DNA from: Arthrobacter humicola | Lineage (GTDB): Bacteria > Actinomycetota > Actinomycetes > Actinomycetales > Micrococcaceae | Assembly: GCF_022803015.1 (NCBI RefSeq) | Contig: NZ_JAFKON010000001.1 | Span: forward strand, 868,001-932,000 | Length of the DNA stretch: 64,000 nt | Direction of reading: 5' to 3' | In this document: piece by piece, positions 18,216-26,282 of the stretch | Layout: every line of letters starts with the position of its first letter | How positions within the stretch are numbered: the first letter of the stretch is position 1 | The notes under the pieces: model-generated | Seen by the model: only the letters and a program-made list of their open reading frames with translations | The model's database searches: none | What the model was told of the DNA's origin: nothing | Made by a program: the position numbers and the translations under genes

Positions 18216-18301
18216 ACGGCCGCCCTCCCCTGGCATTGACCGCGGAGGATGGACAGTCAGCCCATGCACAGTCGCTTGGCGCTCAGATCGAAAGGAACCA
18301 G

Positions 18302-19555
18302 ATGACCGACTCTTTTGCCTTCCCGCACGATTTCCTGTGGGGCCTCGCCACGGCAGCCCACCAGGTCGAGGGAAACAATGTCAACAGTGACTGCTGGTTC
18401 CTGGAGAGGCTCCCCGGAACGATCTTCGCCGAACCGTCCGGGGACGCCGTCGACCACTACCACCGGTACCGCGAGGACATTGCCCTGATCGCCGGCCTGG
18501 GGTTCACGAGTTACCGCTTCTCCTTGGAGTGGGCCCGCATCGAGCCCGAGGAAGGCTACTTCTCGGTGGCGGAACTCAACCATTACCGCCGCGTGCTGGA
18601 GGCCTGCCATGAGCACGGGCTCATCCCGGTAGTCACCTTCCATCACTTCACGTCACCCAGGTGGCTCCTGGCGGCCGGCGGCTGGGAGGACCCGCAGACC
18701 CCCGAACGGTTCGCCCGCTACTGCGACCGGGCCATGAGGCACCTCGGCGATCTCATCGGCGTCGCCTGCACCCTCAACGAGCCCAACCTCCCGTGGCTCC
18801 TCAAGGAACTTGGCCTGGGCGGCGAGGCCCCCGAACGCAGGGCAGAGGTGCCGCTGTGGGCGGCCGCGGCAGACCGGCTCGGGATCGACGCAAGCCGCGT
18901 GGCACCCTTCCAGTTCACGGTCTCCGAGGCTGGCTTCGACATCAAGCTTGCTGCACACCGGCAGGGCCGGGCCGCCATCAAGGCGATCCGGCCGGAGCTC
19001 CCGGTCGGGTGGACCCTGGCCAACACCGACATCCAGGCAGCCGAAGGCGGCCAGGACCGGGCGGACAGGATCCGTCGAGAGGTCAACGAACGCTTCCTCG
19101 TGGCGTCCCGCGACGACGACTTCGTGGGGATCCAGACGTACGGCCGGACGGTCTTCGGTCCGGACGGGGTGATGCCGGCCCCCGAGGGAGCCGCGACGAA
19201 CCAGATGGGCGAGGAAATTTACCCCGAGGCCCTCGAAGCGACCATTCGGGAGGCAGCCAGCGTCGCCGGCATCCCTGTCATCGTCACGGAGAACGGCCTG
19301 GCGACCGACGACGACTCTCAGCGACTGGCCTACCTCCGCACGGCGGTCGCCGGCGTGGCGTCCTGCCTGGCCGACGGCATCGATGTCCGCGGCTACATCG
19401 CCTGGACAGCCTTCGACAACTTCGAGTGGATCTTTGGCTACGGTCCGAAGTTTGGACTCATCGCGGTGGACCGGGCCACGCAGGAACGGACCCCGAAGGA
19501 GAGTGCCAAGTTCCTCGGCAGCCTTGCCGGGACGAGGGTGACTGCGTCCGTTTGA
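18302..19555 (+). CDS. Beta-glucosidase, glycoside hydrolase family 1
   Basis: 417 aa, a little short for GH1 (usually 440-480). N-terminal FAFPHDFLWGLATAAHQVEGN is the family signature. The acid/base Glu160 lies in TLNEPN and the nucleophile Glu330 in VTENGLA. C-terminal WTAFDNFEWIFGYGPKFGL forms the aglycone-site loop. GH1 enzymes remove beta-linked glucose or related sugars with retention. No signal peptide. ATG 18302 has AAGGAA upstream. The enzyme would remove the glucose left after rhamnose is cut from a rutinoside- or neohesperidoside-like sugar. It lies between two copies of the 37-base control cassette. Confidence 0.93.
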   Translation: MTDSFAFPHDFLWGLATAAHQVEGNNVNSDCWFLERLPGTIFAEPSGDAVDHYHRYREDIALIAGLGFTSYRFSLEWARIEPEEGYFSVAELNHYRRVLEACHEHGLIPVVTFHHFTSPRWLLAAGGWEDPQTPERFARYCDRAMRHLGDLIGVACTLNEPNLPWLLKELGLGGEAPERRAEVPLWAAAADRLGIDASRVAPFQFTVSEAGFDIKLAAHRQGRAAIKAIRPELPVGWTLANTDIQAAEGGQDRADRIRREVNERFLVASRDDDFVGIQTYGRTVFGPDGVMPAPEGAATNQMGEEIYPEALEATIREAASVAGIPVIVTENGLATDDDSQRLAYLRTAVAGVASCLADGIDVRGYIAWTAFDNFEWIFGYGPKFGLIAVDRATQERTPKESAKFLGSLAGTRVTASV

Positions 19556-19620
19556 ACCAGCGCCGGCGCAGTCGACGCCCCACCCCAACAGTGCCGCAGC
19601 CATGGAGTACCGGCTAGGAG

Positions 19621-19657
19621 TTTCATTGGGCGAAACACTATTGTGGTGGGGGTCACT
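19621..19657 (+). promoter_or_regulatory. IclR operator site E with promoter-like block (cassette copy 2)
   Basis: TTTCATTGGGCGAAA (19621-19635) followed by TATTGT (19639-19644) and GTGGTGGGGGTCACT, in the same spacing as cassette copy 1. It lies 26 bases upstream of the IclR-type gene, so transcription from here would give a leader of about 30 bases and place the regulator under its own control. Confidence 0.65.
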
Positions 19658-19682
19658 GGCGACGAACTAGGAACGGTCTGAA

Positions 19683-20537
19683 ATGACAGCAGCCCAGGAA
19701 AGGGATCCGGACAGCGCCGGGCCCGGAACCCCCGCTCCCGCGCGCGGCAAGCGGCCCAAACAGGGCGAACCGGTGATAGACCGGGCCCTGAGCCTGCTCG
19801 CCGTCTTCACGGACCGCCGCCGGGCGCTGACCCTGTCAGAGATGGCCCGTTTTGCGCAAATGCCCGCCCCGACGGCGTTGCGCCTCATTGCCCGGCTGGT
19901 CGCCTGGGGCGCTCTGGAACGGCTCGACGACGGACGCTACGTTGTGGGCGTCCGGCTGTGGGAAATAGCGTCCCTCTCCCCGAGGGGCCACGGGATCCGC
20001 GAAATCGCGTTGCCCTACCTTGAGGATCTCTTCGAGGTGACGCGCCATCACGTGTTGTTGGCCGTGCGGGATAAAGACCAGGCCGTCCTGATCGAACGGC
20101 TTTCCTCCAAGCAGGCCACGGAAGTCGCCTACCGGGTGGGCGGCCGGCTCCCCCTGCGCTCCACGGCCGTCGGCCTGGTCCTGATGGCCGGCTCGGACGC
20201 GGCATTCCAGGAAAAGATCCTCAGGGAACCCGCGGAAACTGAACCGGGCGTGGCTCCCATGCCGGAGGGCCAGCTGCGGCGCACCCTGTCCGACGTCCAC
20301 CGGACGGGGATTGCCATGATCCGCCGGTCCGCGCCGTCGCTGACAGTGTCCGTGGCGGCGCCCGTCTTTGATGCCCAGGGCACGGTGGTGGCCGCACTGT
20401 CGATCGTGGTACCGGACGGGACCACCCCGCCCAACGTCCTGGCTCCGGCGGTGATGGCCACCGCGAGGGCAGTCTCACGAAACCTTGGCTACCGGGCTGC
20501 CCTGGCCGAGGACGTCCGGACCCTGTCGGACGGCTGA
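19683..20537 (+). CDS. IclR-family transcriptional regulator
   Basis: 284 aa. After a Pro-rich N-terminal tail of about 30 residues comes the winged helix-turn-helix (VIDRALSLLAVFTDRRRALTLSEMARFAQMPAPTALRLIARLVAWGALER) and then the IclR effector-binding domain with GRLPLRSTAVGLVLMAG, which normally binds small organic effectors. IclR proteins bind short palindromes as dimers and may repress or activate. Five related palindromes lie around this gene and the glycosidase and transport genes, one directly in front of it. It is therefore the likely local regulator of rhamnoside use (inference). ATG 19683 has AGGAACG upstream. Confidence 0.92.
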   Translation: MTAAQERDPDSAGPGTPAPARGKRPKQGEPVIDRALSLLAVFTDRRRALTLSEMARFAQMPAPTALRLIARLVAWGALERLDDGRYVVGVRLWEIASLSPRGHGIREIALPYLEDLFEVTRHHVLLAVRDKDQAVLIERLSSKQATEVAYRVGGRLPLRSTAVGLVLMAGSDAAFQEKILREPAETEPGVAPMPEGQLRRTLSDVHRTGIAMIRRSAPSLTVSVAAPVFDAQGTVVAALSIVVPDGTTPPNVLAPAVMATARAVSRNLGYRAALAEDVRTLSDG

Positions 20538-20665
20538 CCGCGGACCTGCCAACCGCCGGCCCTGCCAACCAGCGGAAAGGCCGCCGCGGCGTTGGGATCA
20601 AGGCTCATCATGTTGAACTTGCGGGGCACGCCGGTCCCCGGAGCCCCGCCTGCTTCCGCGAGCCC

Positions 20666-20694
20666 TTGACACGCCCGGTGGCGGCGTCTAGGAC
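20666..20694 (+). promoter_or_regulatory. Sigma-70-type promoter of the 98-aa ABM-like gene
   Basis: TTGACA (20666-20671), a 17-base spacer and TAGGAC (20689-20694). The -35 matches the consensus exactly. Transcription would start near 20701 and reach the gene at 20734 through a leader carrying AGGAG. Confidence 0.68.
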
Positions 20695-20733
20695 TGGCCT
20701 TGTCCCGTCCAATCCACCAGCCTAGGAGTTGTT

Positions 20734-21030
20734 ATGGCCACCACGCCCTACGGAATCGTGCACTTCTTCCCGGGAGGCACCAAGGAACAATACGAGGCGT
20801 CGCTTGCAGCCGTCCATCCGGGCGCGGGGCTCCTGCCCGAGGGTCAGATCTTCCACGCCGGCGGGGCATCCGAGGGTGGCTGGACGGTCATGGCAGTCCA
20901 CGAATCGAAAGAAAGCTGGGAAAAATTCCGGGACACGATCCTCCTGCCCCGGATGCAGGCGGGTATTGAGGGCGGCTTCGCCGCTCCGCCCGAAGAGACG
21001 GTGATCGACCTCTACAAGGTTCTGCCCTAG
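20734..21030 (+). CDS. Small ABM-like (dimeric alpha/beta barrel) protein
   Basis: 98 aa, starting MATTPYGIVHFFPGGTKEQYEASLAAVHP and containing GWTVMAVHESKESWEKFRDTILLPRM. This fits the ferredoxin-like ABM/antibiotic-monooxygenase-like fold used by small actinobacterial proteins of unknown role. No cofactor or catalytic residue can be named. ATG 20734 is preceded by AGGAG, and a strong -35/-10 pair lies upstream, so it is likely well expressed as a single-gene unit. It is convergent with the next gene, with only 23 bases between. Confidence 0.82.
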   Translation: MATTPYGIVHFFPGGTKEQYEASLAAVHPGAGLLPEGQIFHAGGASEGGWTVMAVHESKESWEKFRDTILLPRMQAGIEGGFAAPPEETVIDLYKVLP

Positions 21031-21053
21031 CAGCAGGTAAACCGCACGCCACT

Positions 21054-22082
21054 TCAAACGGCGCGCCCGTACCAGTCGAGTACACGCAACGCGCGGAGGG
21101 TGTTCCACCGGCTGGACCGGCCGTCACCGTCATCAACCGGGAAATGGACGATCCCGGGATGCGTGTTTTCGAGCAACCAGGTCCCGTCGGGCTGCTCCTT
21201 TGACCGGAGCACCTCCACGGCTTCGGCCACGCGCGGGTCCGGAGGCTCTCCCGTCGAACGGAAGTACTCCAGGGCACGGAGCACGTCGTAGTGCCAGCGG
21301 GTCGGAAAGGAGAACGTCAGCCAAGCCGGGTCTATGACCGCGCCGGTGCTCTTGCGTCGGAACAGGCCCCGCTCCAGCAGATACTCCTCGCCCCGGCGCC
21401 GCGCGTCCACGGACTGCGCCGAGCCGCCCGTGACCCGTTCGTGGGCCAGGAGGCCCTCGAGGACGTTGATCGTCGTGGCGGCCGAGGACACCACGGCGCC
21501 GGACTCCGCCCAACAGTTCCACCCGCCGTCGCCCAGTTGCCCGCTGACGAGCCGGGAGACGACGCCGTCGACGTCCTGATCAAAGTACGCGCCGAGCGCC
21601 ACTGTCATTCCGTTGATGCACGGCTCCACCTCGCCTTGGAAATACGGCTGGCCGCCCTCCTCCCAGCGGCATTTGTCCCTGACCAGCGCTATGGTCTGGC
21701 GCATCTGCTCACTTCGCGGGTCGATCCCGAAGTCACGCAGCAGGAGCAAGCTGTACGTTGTGGCGGTCCACGGCTGGGGCACGCGGTCCCAACCTGTGTC
21801 ACCGCCGGCATCATCCGCACCGCCGCCCTCGGGACCGTCGCCCTCGGCACGGCCGCTCTCGGCACGGCCGCCGTCGGGGCGGTCGCCCTGGGCGGGGAAA
21901 TATGCGCCATGCGCCCATTGGCCGTCCTCGTCCCGCAATGCCAGCAGGCGGGCACCCCAGCCTTCGGTCGCTACCCGCGCGCGCTCTGCGGTAACGGCCT
22001 CGGGCGCGGCGTTGCTGAGATCCTGCAACACCTGCCACCGAAGGGAAGGATCTGAATCCATCAGCCAGTCCAGGACGGTCAT
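21054..22082 (-). CDS. Squalene-cyclase/prenyltransferase-fold protein, function unknown
   Basis: 342 aa from ATG 22082; the open frame extends 11 codons further without support. Two QW-like repeats are visible (QLGDGGWN and EQPDGTW), with WTATTYSLLLLRDFGID and RWHYDVLRALEYF, typical of alpha-alpha barrel terpenoid cyclase-like proteins. The DxDD catalytic motif of squalene-hopene cyclases is absent, and the protein is half their length, so cyclase activity is unlikely. Residues about 70-97 form a low-complexity Gly/Asp/Glu/Arg stretch from a short repeated DNA sequence (about 21795-21890). The gene stands alone. Confidence 0.75.
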   Translation of the reverse strand: MTVLDWLMDSDPSLRWQVLQDLSNAAPEAVTAERARVATEGWGARLLALRDEDGQWAHGAYFPAQGDRPDGGRAESGRAEGDGPEGGGADDAGGDTGWDRVPQPWTATTYSLLLLRDFGIDPRSEQMRQTIALVRDKCRWEEGGQPYFQGEVEPCINGMTVALGAYFDQDVDGVVSRLVSGQLGDGGWNCWAESGAVVSSAATTINVLEGLLAHERVTGGSAQSVDARRRGEEYLLERGLFRRKSTGAVIDPAWLTFSFPTRWHYDVLRALEYFRSTGEPPDPRVAEAVEVLRSKEQPDGTWLLENTHPGIVHFPVDDGDGRSSRWNTLRALRVLDWYGRAV

Positions 22083-22122
22083 ACGCCGATGGTAGCCCTC
22101 CCGGCTCGCTGGCATCGGACGC

Positions 22123-22575
22123 TCAGGAAGCCTTCGGCCGGATCACCAGGACAGGGCACGGAGAGTGGCTGGCCACCTGGGCGGAGACCGATCCGATGTG
22201 CAGCGCGGCGAAACCGCCGTGGCCGCGGGAGCCGACGATCACCAGGTCGGCTTCCCGTGCGGCCTCAAGTATTGCCGAGGCCGCTGAGTCGTTTTTGATG
22301 GACCGCGTCACGACATTGACACCCACTGCGGATTTCGCCGCCTCGGCGCCCAGCGCTTCGGCCTGCTGCTCCGGTGAGTCCTCCGCCACGATTTCGCCTG
22401 CCGCCGTTTCCAGCATCGCCGGATACCACGCCATTGGCGCCTTGTTCCAGACGGTCAGGACCCGGAGCTCCGCATTGCGGTACCGGGCCTCTTCAACACC
22501 CCACGCCAGGGCCTCATGTGATTGCTTCGAGCCGTCAAATCCGATCACGATCACAAAGGGATCAACTTTTTTCAT
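22123..22575 (-). CDS. Universal stress protein (UspA family)
   Basis: 150 aa, one Usp domain of normal length. N-terminal VIGFDGSKQSHEALAWGVEEA and the C-terminal ATP-binding motif GSRGHGGFAALHIGSVSAQVA (G-x2-G-x9-G-S) are clear, so it is the ATP-binding type. Usp proteins act in the cytoplasm in starvation, redox or hypoxia responses. It is followed 40 bases later by the terpene-cyclase-fold gene in the same direction, though joint function is not implied. No DosR-type operator was found in front of it. Confidence 0.92.
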   Translation of the reverse strand: MKKVDPFVIVIGFDGSKQSHEALAWGVEEARYRNAELRVLTVWNKAPMAWYPAMLETAAGEIVAEDSPEQQAEALGAEAAKSAVGVNVVTRSIKNDSAASAILEAAREADLVIVGSRGHGGFAALHIGSVSAQVASHSPCPVLVIRPKAS

Positions 22576-22675
22576 GGTTCCAGACTTTCACTGCCGGTTT
22601 GCGGCGGCTAGGGGCCTCTGACCCCATCCGGGACCGGTGCCTCACCGCGAAGGCCATCAAGGCTGCCGCGGGGGT

Positions 22676-25327
22676 TCAGACGATGCCACGCTTGGCGGCC
22701 GTCTTGAGCGCGTCGCGCCTGCTTACCGCCCCGAGTTTGCGGTAAATGGACCGTTCGTGGGTCTTGACCGTGTTCACGGAAATGTACAACGCCTCGGCAA
22801 TTTCAGCAGCGGTCATGATGGAGCGCATGTAGGAAAGGACTTCGCGTTCGCGCTCGGTCAGGTTCCAGTAGGACTGCGCACGAAGGCGGGTCTCACCCTG
22901 TGCCTCGCGTGCCATCAGCGCTGCGATGAACGACTCGTGCGCTGTGCCCCATACAGCGTGCTCCACGAGCAGATCCGCCAATTCCTCTCTCCGTTCGGCG
23001 AAAGGACGCAGGACGGTTTCAGGCTCGGCACGGAGGACAGCATGTTCAATCCGCTCGTGTGCCGCCGCGGCATCTCCGGCTCCATGGGCCATGATCGCCT
23101 CGGTCAGGCTCAGGCAGGTGTCGATATATGAGCTGCCGCGGCGTTCGGCCAGTGACTCGGCACAGCGTTGCGAAGCGGCGGTGTCACCTTCGCGACGCAG
23201 CAACTCCGCCAGCAGCGTATCCGCCAATGCGCCGTGCCCCCCGGCACCCAGTGGTTGGACGGTCCGCAAAGCTCCGTCCCGGTCGCCCCTGGCTTCGGCA
23301 ATTTTCGCCACCGCGATGGTCTCCAGGGCATTCCATGACACGGCGTACCGTCCCCGCCCGTGAAAGGACTCCAGCGCCGCACCGGAGTCGGCCAGGCGGG
23401 GCAGGTCGCCGGCGGCGCAATCAACCAGGACCCGATAGATGGCGCTGAGCGGACCCGTCGGTAACAGCTCGCTGCCCAATCGCTGTGCTTTGGTAAGACA
23501 GGTCCGCGCAGCCTTCAGATCATCATTCCAGTAGCACGCGATGCCCCGGGCCAGCCAGGCCGGAGCCATCCGTTGCCGCGAATTCCAACCCAGCGCCTCT
23601 CCCCGTTCCAACGCCGCCGTGCCAAGTTCGTCGGCGCTCGCGAGGTTACCGGCGATGGCGTGAGCCAACGCGAGCTCGGCCTGGGCGCAGATTTCCACGG
23701 CTTCCAGCTGTTCCGGGTTGCCGGTGGCCGCCGTTGCCTGGAGCAGCGCCGTCGCAAGTTCGCCGGTGCGGTGCAGCCGGAACTCTGCCTGGGCCAGCAG
23801 GAAGAGTCCTGTCGAGAAGGAGCTGGAGCGCCCATCGCCTGAAATGTCCGTCGTCGACTGGCCGTCGTCCGTCTCGGTGTGCGGGTCCAGGCGGCCGTCG
23901 GCAGGCAGCGGCTCGTAGAGCGCCCGGTAACTCTCCAGTCTCCGGCGTCGAATTGCGTCCAGCGCGAAGGTCCGCGACAGCGCCCGGTCGGTGAGCTCGG
24001 CTGCGGCGGTGCCGTCGCCGGAAAGGGCACGGCAGACCGAACGGATCATCAGGATCTCCGGATCCTCGCCCCACGGTGCGGGGAGATCCAGGCACAGCCG
24101 TTCAAGGGTCTGCACGTCATTTCCGAGCAGGAATTCGAGCCAATGGGCGCCGAGGGAAATCACGGCTTGCCGGGGTGCGCTTCCTTGCAGCGCCTGGGCG
24201 ACGCCCTCGACGACGTCGACGTCCTGGTAGTACCTCGCCGCCACGCGGTGCAGACGCTCGGCGAGCAGAGGGTCGCGCCGCTGCAGGATGCGCCGGCACT
24301 GCGCCGCGAAGAGGGAATGCCACCGGAACATCGATTCGCCCGCACGGTATTCGTGCTCCTCGATGAAGAGCCCGTTACGGAGGCATTCCTCAAGCAGCAC
24401 GCCGCCGCGGGGACGGCCTTCGAGTTCGACGGCGAGCCGGCGGCCGAGCCAGTCGCTGGTAGTGGCCCTGAGAATGAATTCGGCCAGCGACGGTTCGATC
24501 TGGTCGAGGATCTCTTCTGCGACGTAGTCGGCGAGCGGGACGTGCGTCGGCGCGGAGCCTGACGTTGCAAGCGGGACGTTGCGCGCCTGCGCCAACGTGA
24601 CCAGGCTGGCGTGGACTGCCACAGGCCAGCCGGCTGTCATTTTCCAGAGCGACCCGGCGTCGAACGTTTGATCCTGTCCCAGCGCACTGGCGAACTGGGC
24701 AACTTCCTCCCGCGTGAAGGCCAGTTCGGCGGCGCGAAGTTCACCCAGTCCCTCGCCGTACCGGAATCTTTCGAGCTGGATGGACGTATGGCCGCGTCCC
24801 GAGAGGACCAGCCGCAGTGAGGGGGGTGCCGATGCTGCGAGCACCCCGACGATTCCGTTCGCCAGCCCAGGTCCGGCCAAATGGACGTCATCGATCACCA
24901 GGACAATCGGTTCGGTGAGGTGCTCGAGTGCCCCGAGGAGAAGGTCGTAGGAAGCCGCCCGGTCATGGGCAAGGCTCGGGTCAAGAGCCAGGAGGGCGTC
25001 GGTTCCGGGCAACGGCAGTTTGCTCGCCGCGGACTGGATCGCCCCAACGACACCGTGAAACAGCCGCGCGGGCTGCGTGTCGAACCGGTCAAGTGACAGC
25101 CATGCGCACGGCAGAGCGCACTTGCGGACCCAATCACCCAGGAACGTGGACTTGCCGTAGCCGGCCGGGGCCGCAACGAGGGTCAGGCGGTGCGAATCTG
25201 CGGCCGCGGACAGGGCGCTTTCCAGACGTGGACGCTCCAGCGCTCCGAGACCGCGCACAGGCGGGCGGATCTTGAACTGTGGGCCCGGTACCCATTCGGC
25301 TTCTAGCCTATCTCTCACATTCCACAT
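22676..25327 (-). CDS. LuxR-family ATP-dependent regulator (MalT/LAL type)
   Basis: 883 aa from ATG 25327. The open frame extends 43 codons upstream, but the protein similarity begins at KIRPPVRGLGALERPRLESAL. A STAND-type ATPase follows: Walker A APAGYGKST (residues 53-61) and Walker B IVLVIDDVH. A long alpha-helical TPR-like middle comes next, and a C-terminal LuxR helix-turn-helix (NLTEREREVLSYMRSIMTAAEIAEALYISVNTVKTHERSIYRKLG). Such proteins activate transcription on binding ATP and an inducer. No adjacent target is evident. It is divergent from a potassium-channel gene with 134 bases between. No strong ribosome site is seen. Confidence 0.9.
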   Translation of the reverse strand: MWNVRDRLEAEWVPGPQFKIRPPVRGLGALERPRLESALSAAADSHRLTLVAAPAGYGKSTFLGDWVRKCALPCAWLSLDRFDTQPARLFHGVVGAIQSAASKLPLPGTDALLALDPSLAHDRAASYDLLLGALEHLTEPIVLVIDDVHLAGPGLANGIVGVLAASAPPSLRLVLSGRGHTSIQLERFRYGEGLGELRAAELAFTREEVAQFASALGQDQTFDAGSLWKMTAGWPVAVHASLVTLAQARNVPLATSGSAPTHVPLADYVAEEILDQIEPSLAEFILRATTSDWLGRRLAVELEGRPRGGVLLEECLRNGLFIEEHEYRAGESMFRWHSLFAAQCRRILQRRDPLLAERLHRVAARYYQDVDVVEGVAQALQGSAPRQAVISLGAHWLEFLLGNDVQTLERLCLDLPAPWGEDPEILMIRSVCRALSGDGTAAAELTDRALSRTFALDAIRRRRLESYRALYEPLPADGRLDPHTETDDGQSTTDISGDGRSSSFSTGLFLLAQAEFRLHRTGELATALLQATAATGNPEQLEAVEICAQAELALAHAIAGNLASADELGTAALERGEALGWNSRQRMAPAWLARGIACYWNDDLKAARTCLTKAQRLGSELLPTGPLSAIYRVLVDCAAGDLPRLADSGAALESFHGRGRYAVSWNALETIAVAKIAEARGDRDGALRTVQPLGAGGHGALADTLLAELLRREGDTAASQRCAESLAERRGSSYIDTCLSLTEAIMAHGAGDAAAAHERIEHAVLRAEPETVLRPFAERREELADLLVEHAVWGTAHESFIAALMAREAQGETRLRAQSYWNLTEREREVLSYMRSIMTAAEIAEALYISVNTVKTHERSIYRKLGAVSRRDALKTAAKRGIV

Positions 25328-25461
25328 GCTAGGTGGGGGCAAAAGGGCACCAACAGGGCGCAAAGACCCCTTGTGCGCCGTTCCATAGCGCGACAATACG
25401 GCGATTAGGACGACCCGATTGCGGCACGGCACGAATTGGGTGCCCGGCTGTATCATCAGTC

Positions 25462-26028
25462 ATGCCTATGAAGCACGGCAGCCCGACAGACCCGATTTTC
25501 CTTCATGACCTCGACAAGGCCGACCGCAGGCGGGTCATTATTTTCGCGATTGCACGTCTCATCGCATTTTCGGTTGTGGTCCTCGCCCTGTATTTCTTTA
25601 TTCCCGTCGGGGGATTCAATGACGCCGATCCCGCGGCCGCCTGGATCCGCCTGGCGGGTGTCGTGCTGGTCTTTTTCGCAGTCTTGGCAATTCAATTGCG
25701 GCTGATACTCGTGGCGCATATTCCGAGGGTTCGGGCGGCCGCGGCTGTCGCCGAAACCCTGTTGATGTTTTTGTGTCTCTTCGCGCTCCTTTACACATCA
25801 ATGTCGATCACATCTGCGGCGGCGTTTAGCGAGCCCCTGAGCCGAACCGATGCCCTTTACTTCACCACTTCCACGTTTGCCACCGTCGGGTTCGGGGATA
25901 TTACGCCGGTAAGCCAGCTGGCGAGGGGTGTCGTGTCCGTCCAAATGATTGCCGATTTAGGTGCACTCCTATTGATCGCAAAAGTCGCGTTCTTCGCGGC
26001 CGGGCGGCGTCTGGGCGGCGAATCCTGA
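25462..26028 (+). CDS. Two-pore-helix type potassium channel protein
   Basis: 188 aa. Four hydrophobic segments are visible (about 24-48, 58-82, 92-114 and 150-176). Between the last two lies the pore loop DALYFTTSTFATVGFGDITP with the K+ selectivity filter TVGFGD. It belongs to the Ion_trans_2 channel group. ATG 25462 lacks a Shine-Dalgarno sequence, and a TATCAT hexamer ends five bases upstream (25451-25456), suggesting a leaderless transcript. An ATG two codons later is an alternative. It would conduct K+ across the cytoplasmic membrane. No regulatory RCK domain is present. Confidence 0.87.
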   Translation: MPMKHGSPTDPIFLHDLDKADRRRVIIFAIARLIAFSVVVLALYFFIPVGGFNDADPAAAWIRLAGVVLVFFAVLAIQLRLILVAHIPRVRAAAAVAETLLMFLCLFALLYTSMSITSAAAFSEPLSRTDALYFTTSTFATVGFGDITPVSQLARGVVSVQMIADLGALLLIAKVAFFAAGRRLGGES

Positions 26029-26282
26029 ATCCGCCGCCGTCATCACCCAAAACGGATGACAGCGGGCCGGCCGGCTGAAATTTCGCGGGCAGCGCCGGGA
26101 TTCGGTGCGCCACTCTGCACGTCCGACGCGCGGCCTCCAGCCCGTAGGGACGGCCGTGGCCGGCCCTTCCCCGGCGTGACAGATCACCCTGTGTGGGTGG
26201 GGCTGGACCGGCACGCCGAGTGAACAATGAAAATAGCCGTGAAATGCCCAGCCGCGGAACACAAGCTAAGGCGGATCCCCTC

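Larger units (their letters stand above)
17928..18301. promoter_or_regulatory. Divergent control region between importer operon and GH1 gene
   Basis: 374 bases without a convincing gene. It contains operator site C with an adjacent TATTGT (18131-18136), a GTGA-GGG-TCAC inverted repeat (18138-18148), and operator site D (18201-18215). The open frame running into the GH1 gene from 18122 shows no GH1 similarity before residue 1 of the enzyme. Both the leftward importer operon and the rightward GH1 gene should start here, giving leaders of about 150-270 bases. Confidence 0.7.

Noticed and set aside
20538..20665. Terminator after the IclR gene from GC-rich CCGCGG-type repeats
   Set aside because: Only short arms (about six bases) and no T-run; not distinguishable from background in this GC-rich DNA.
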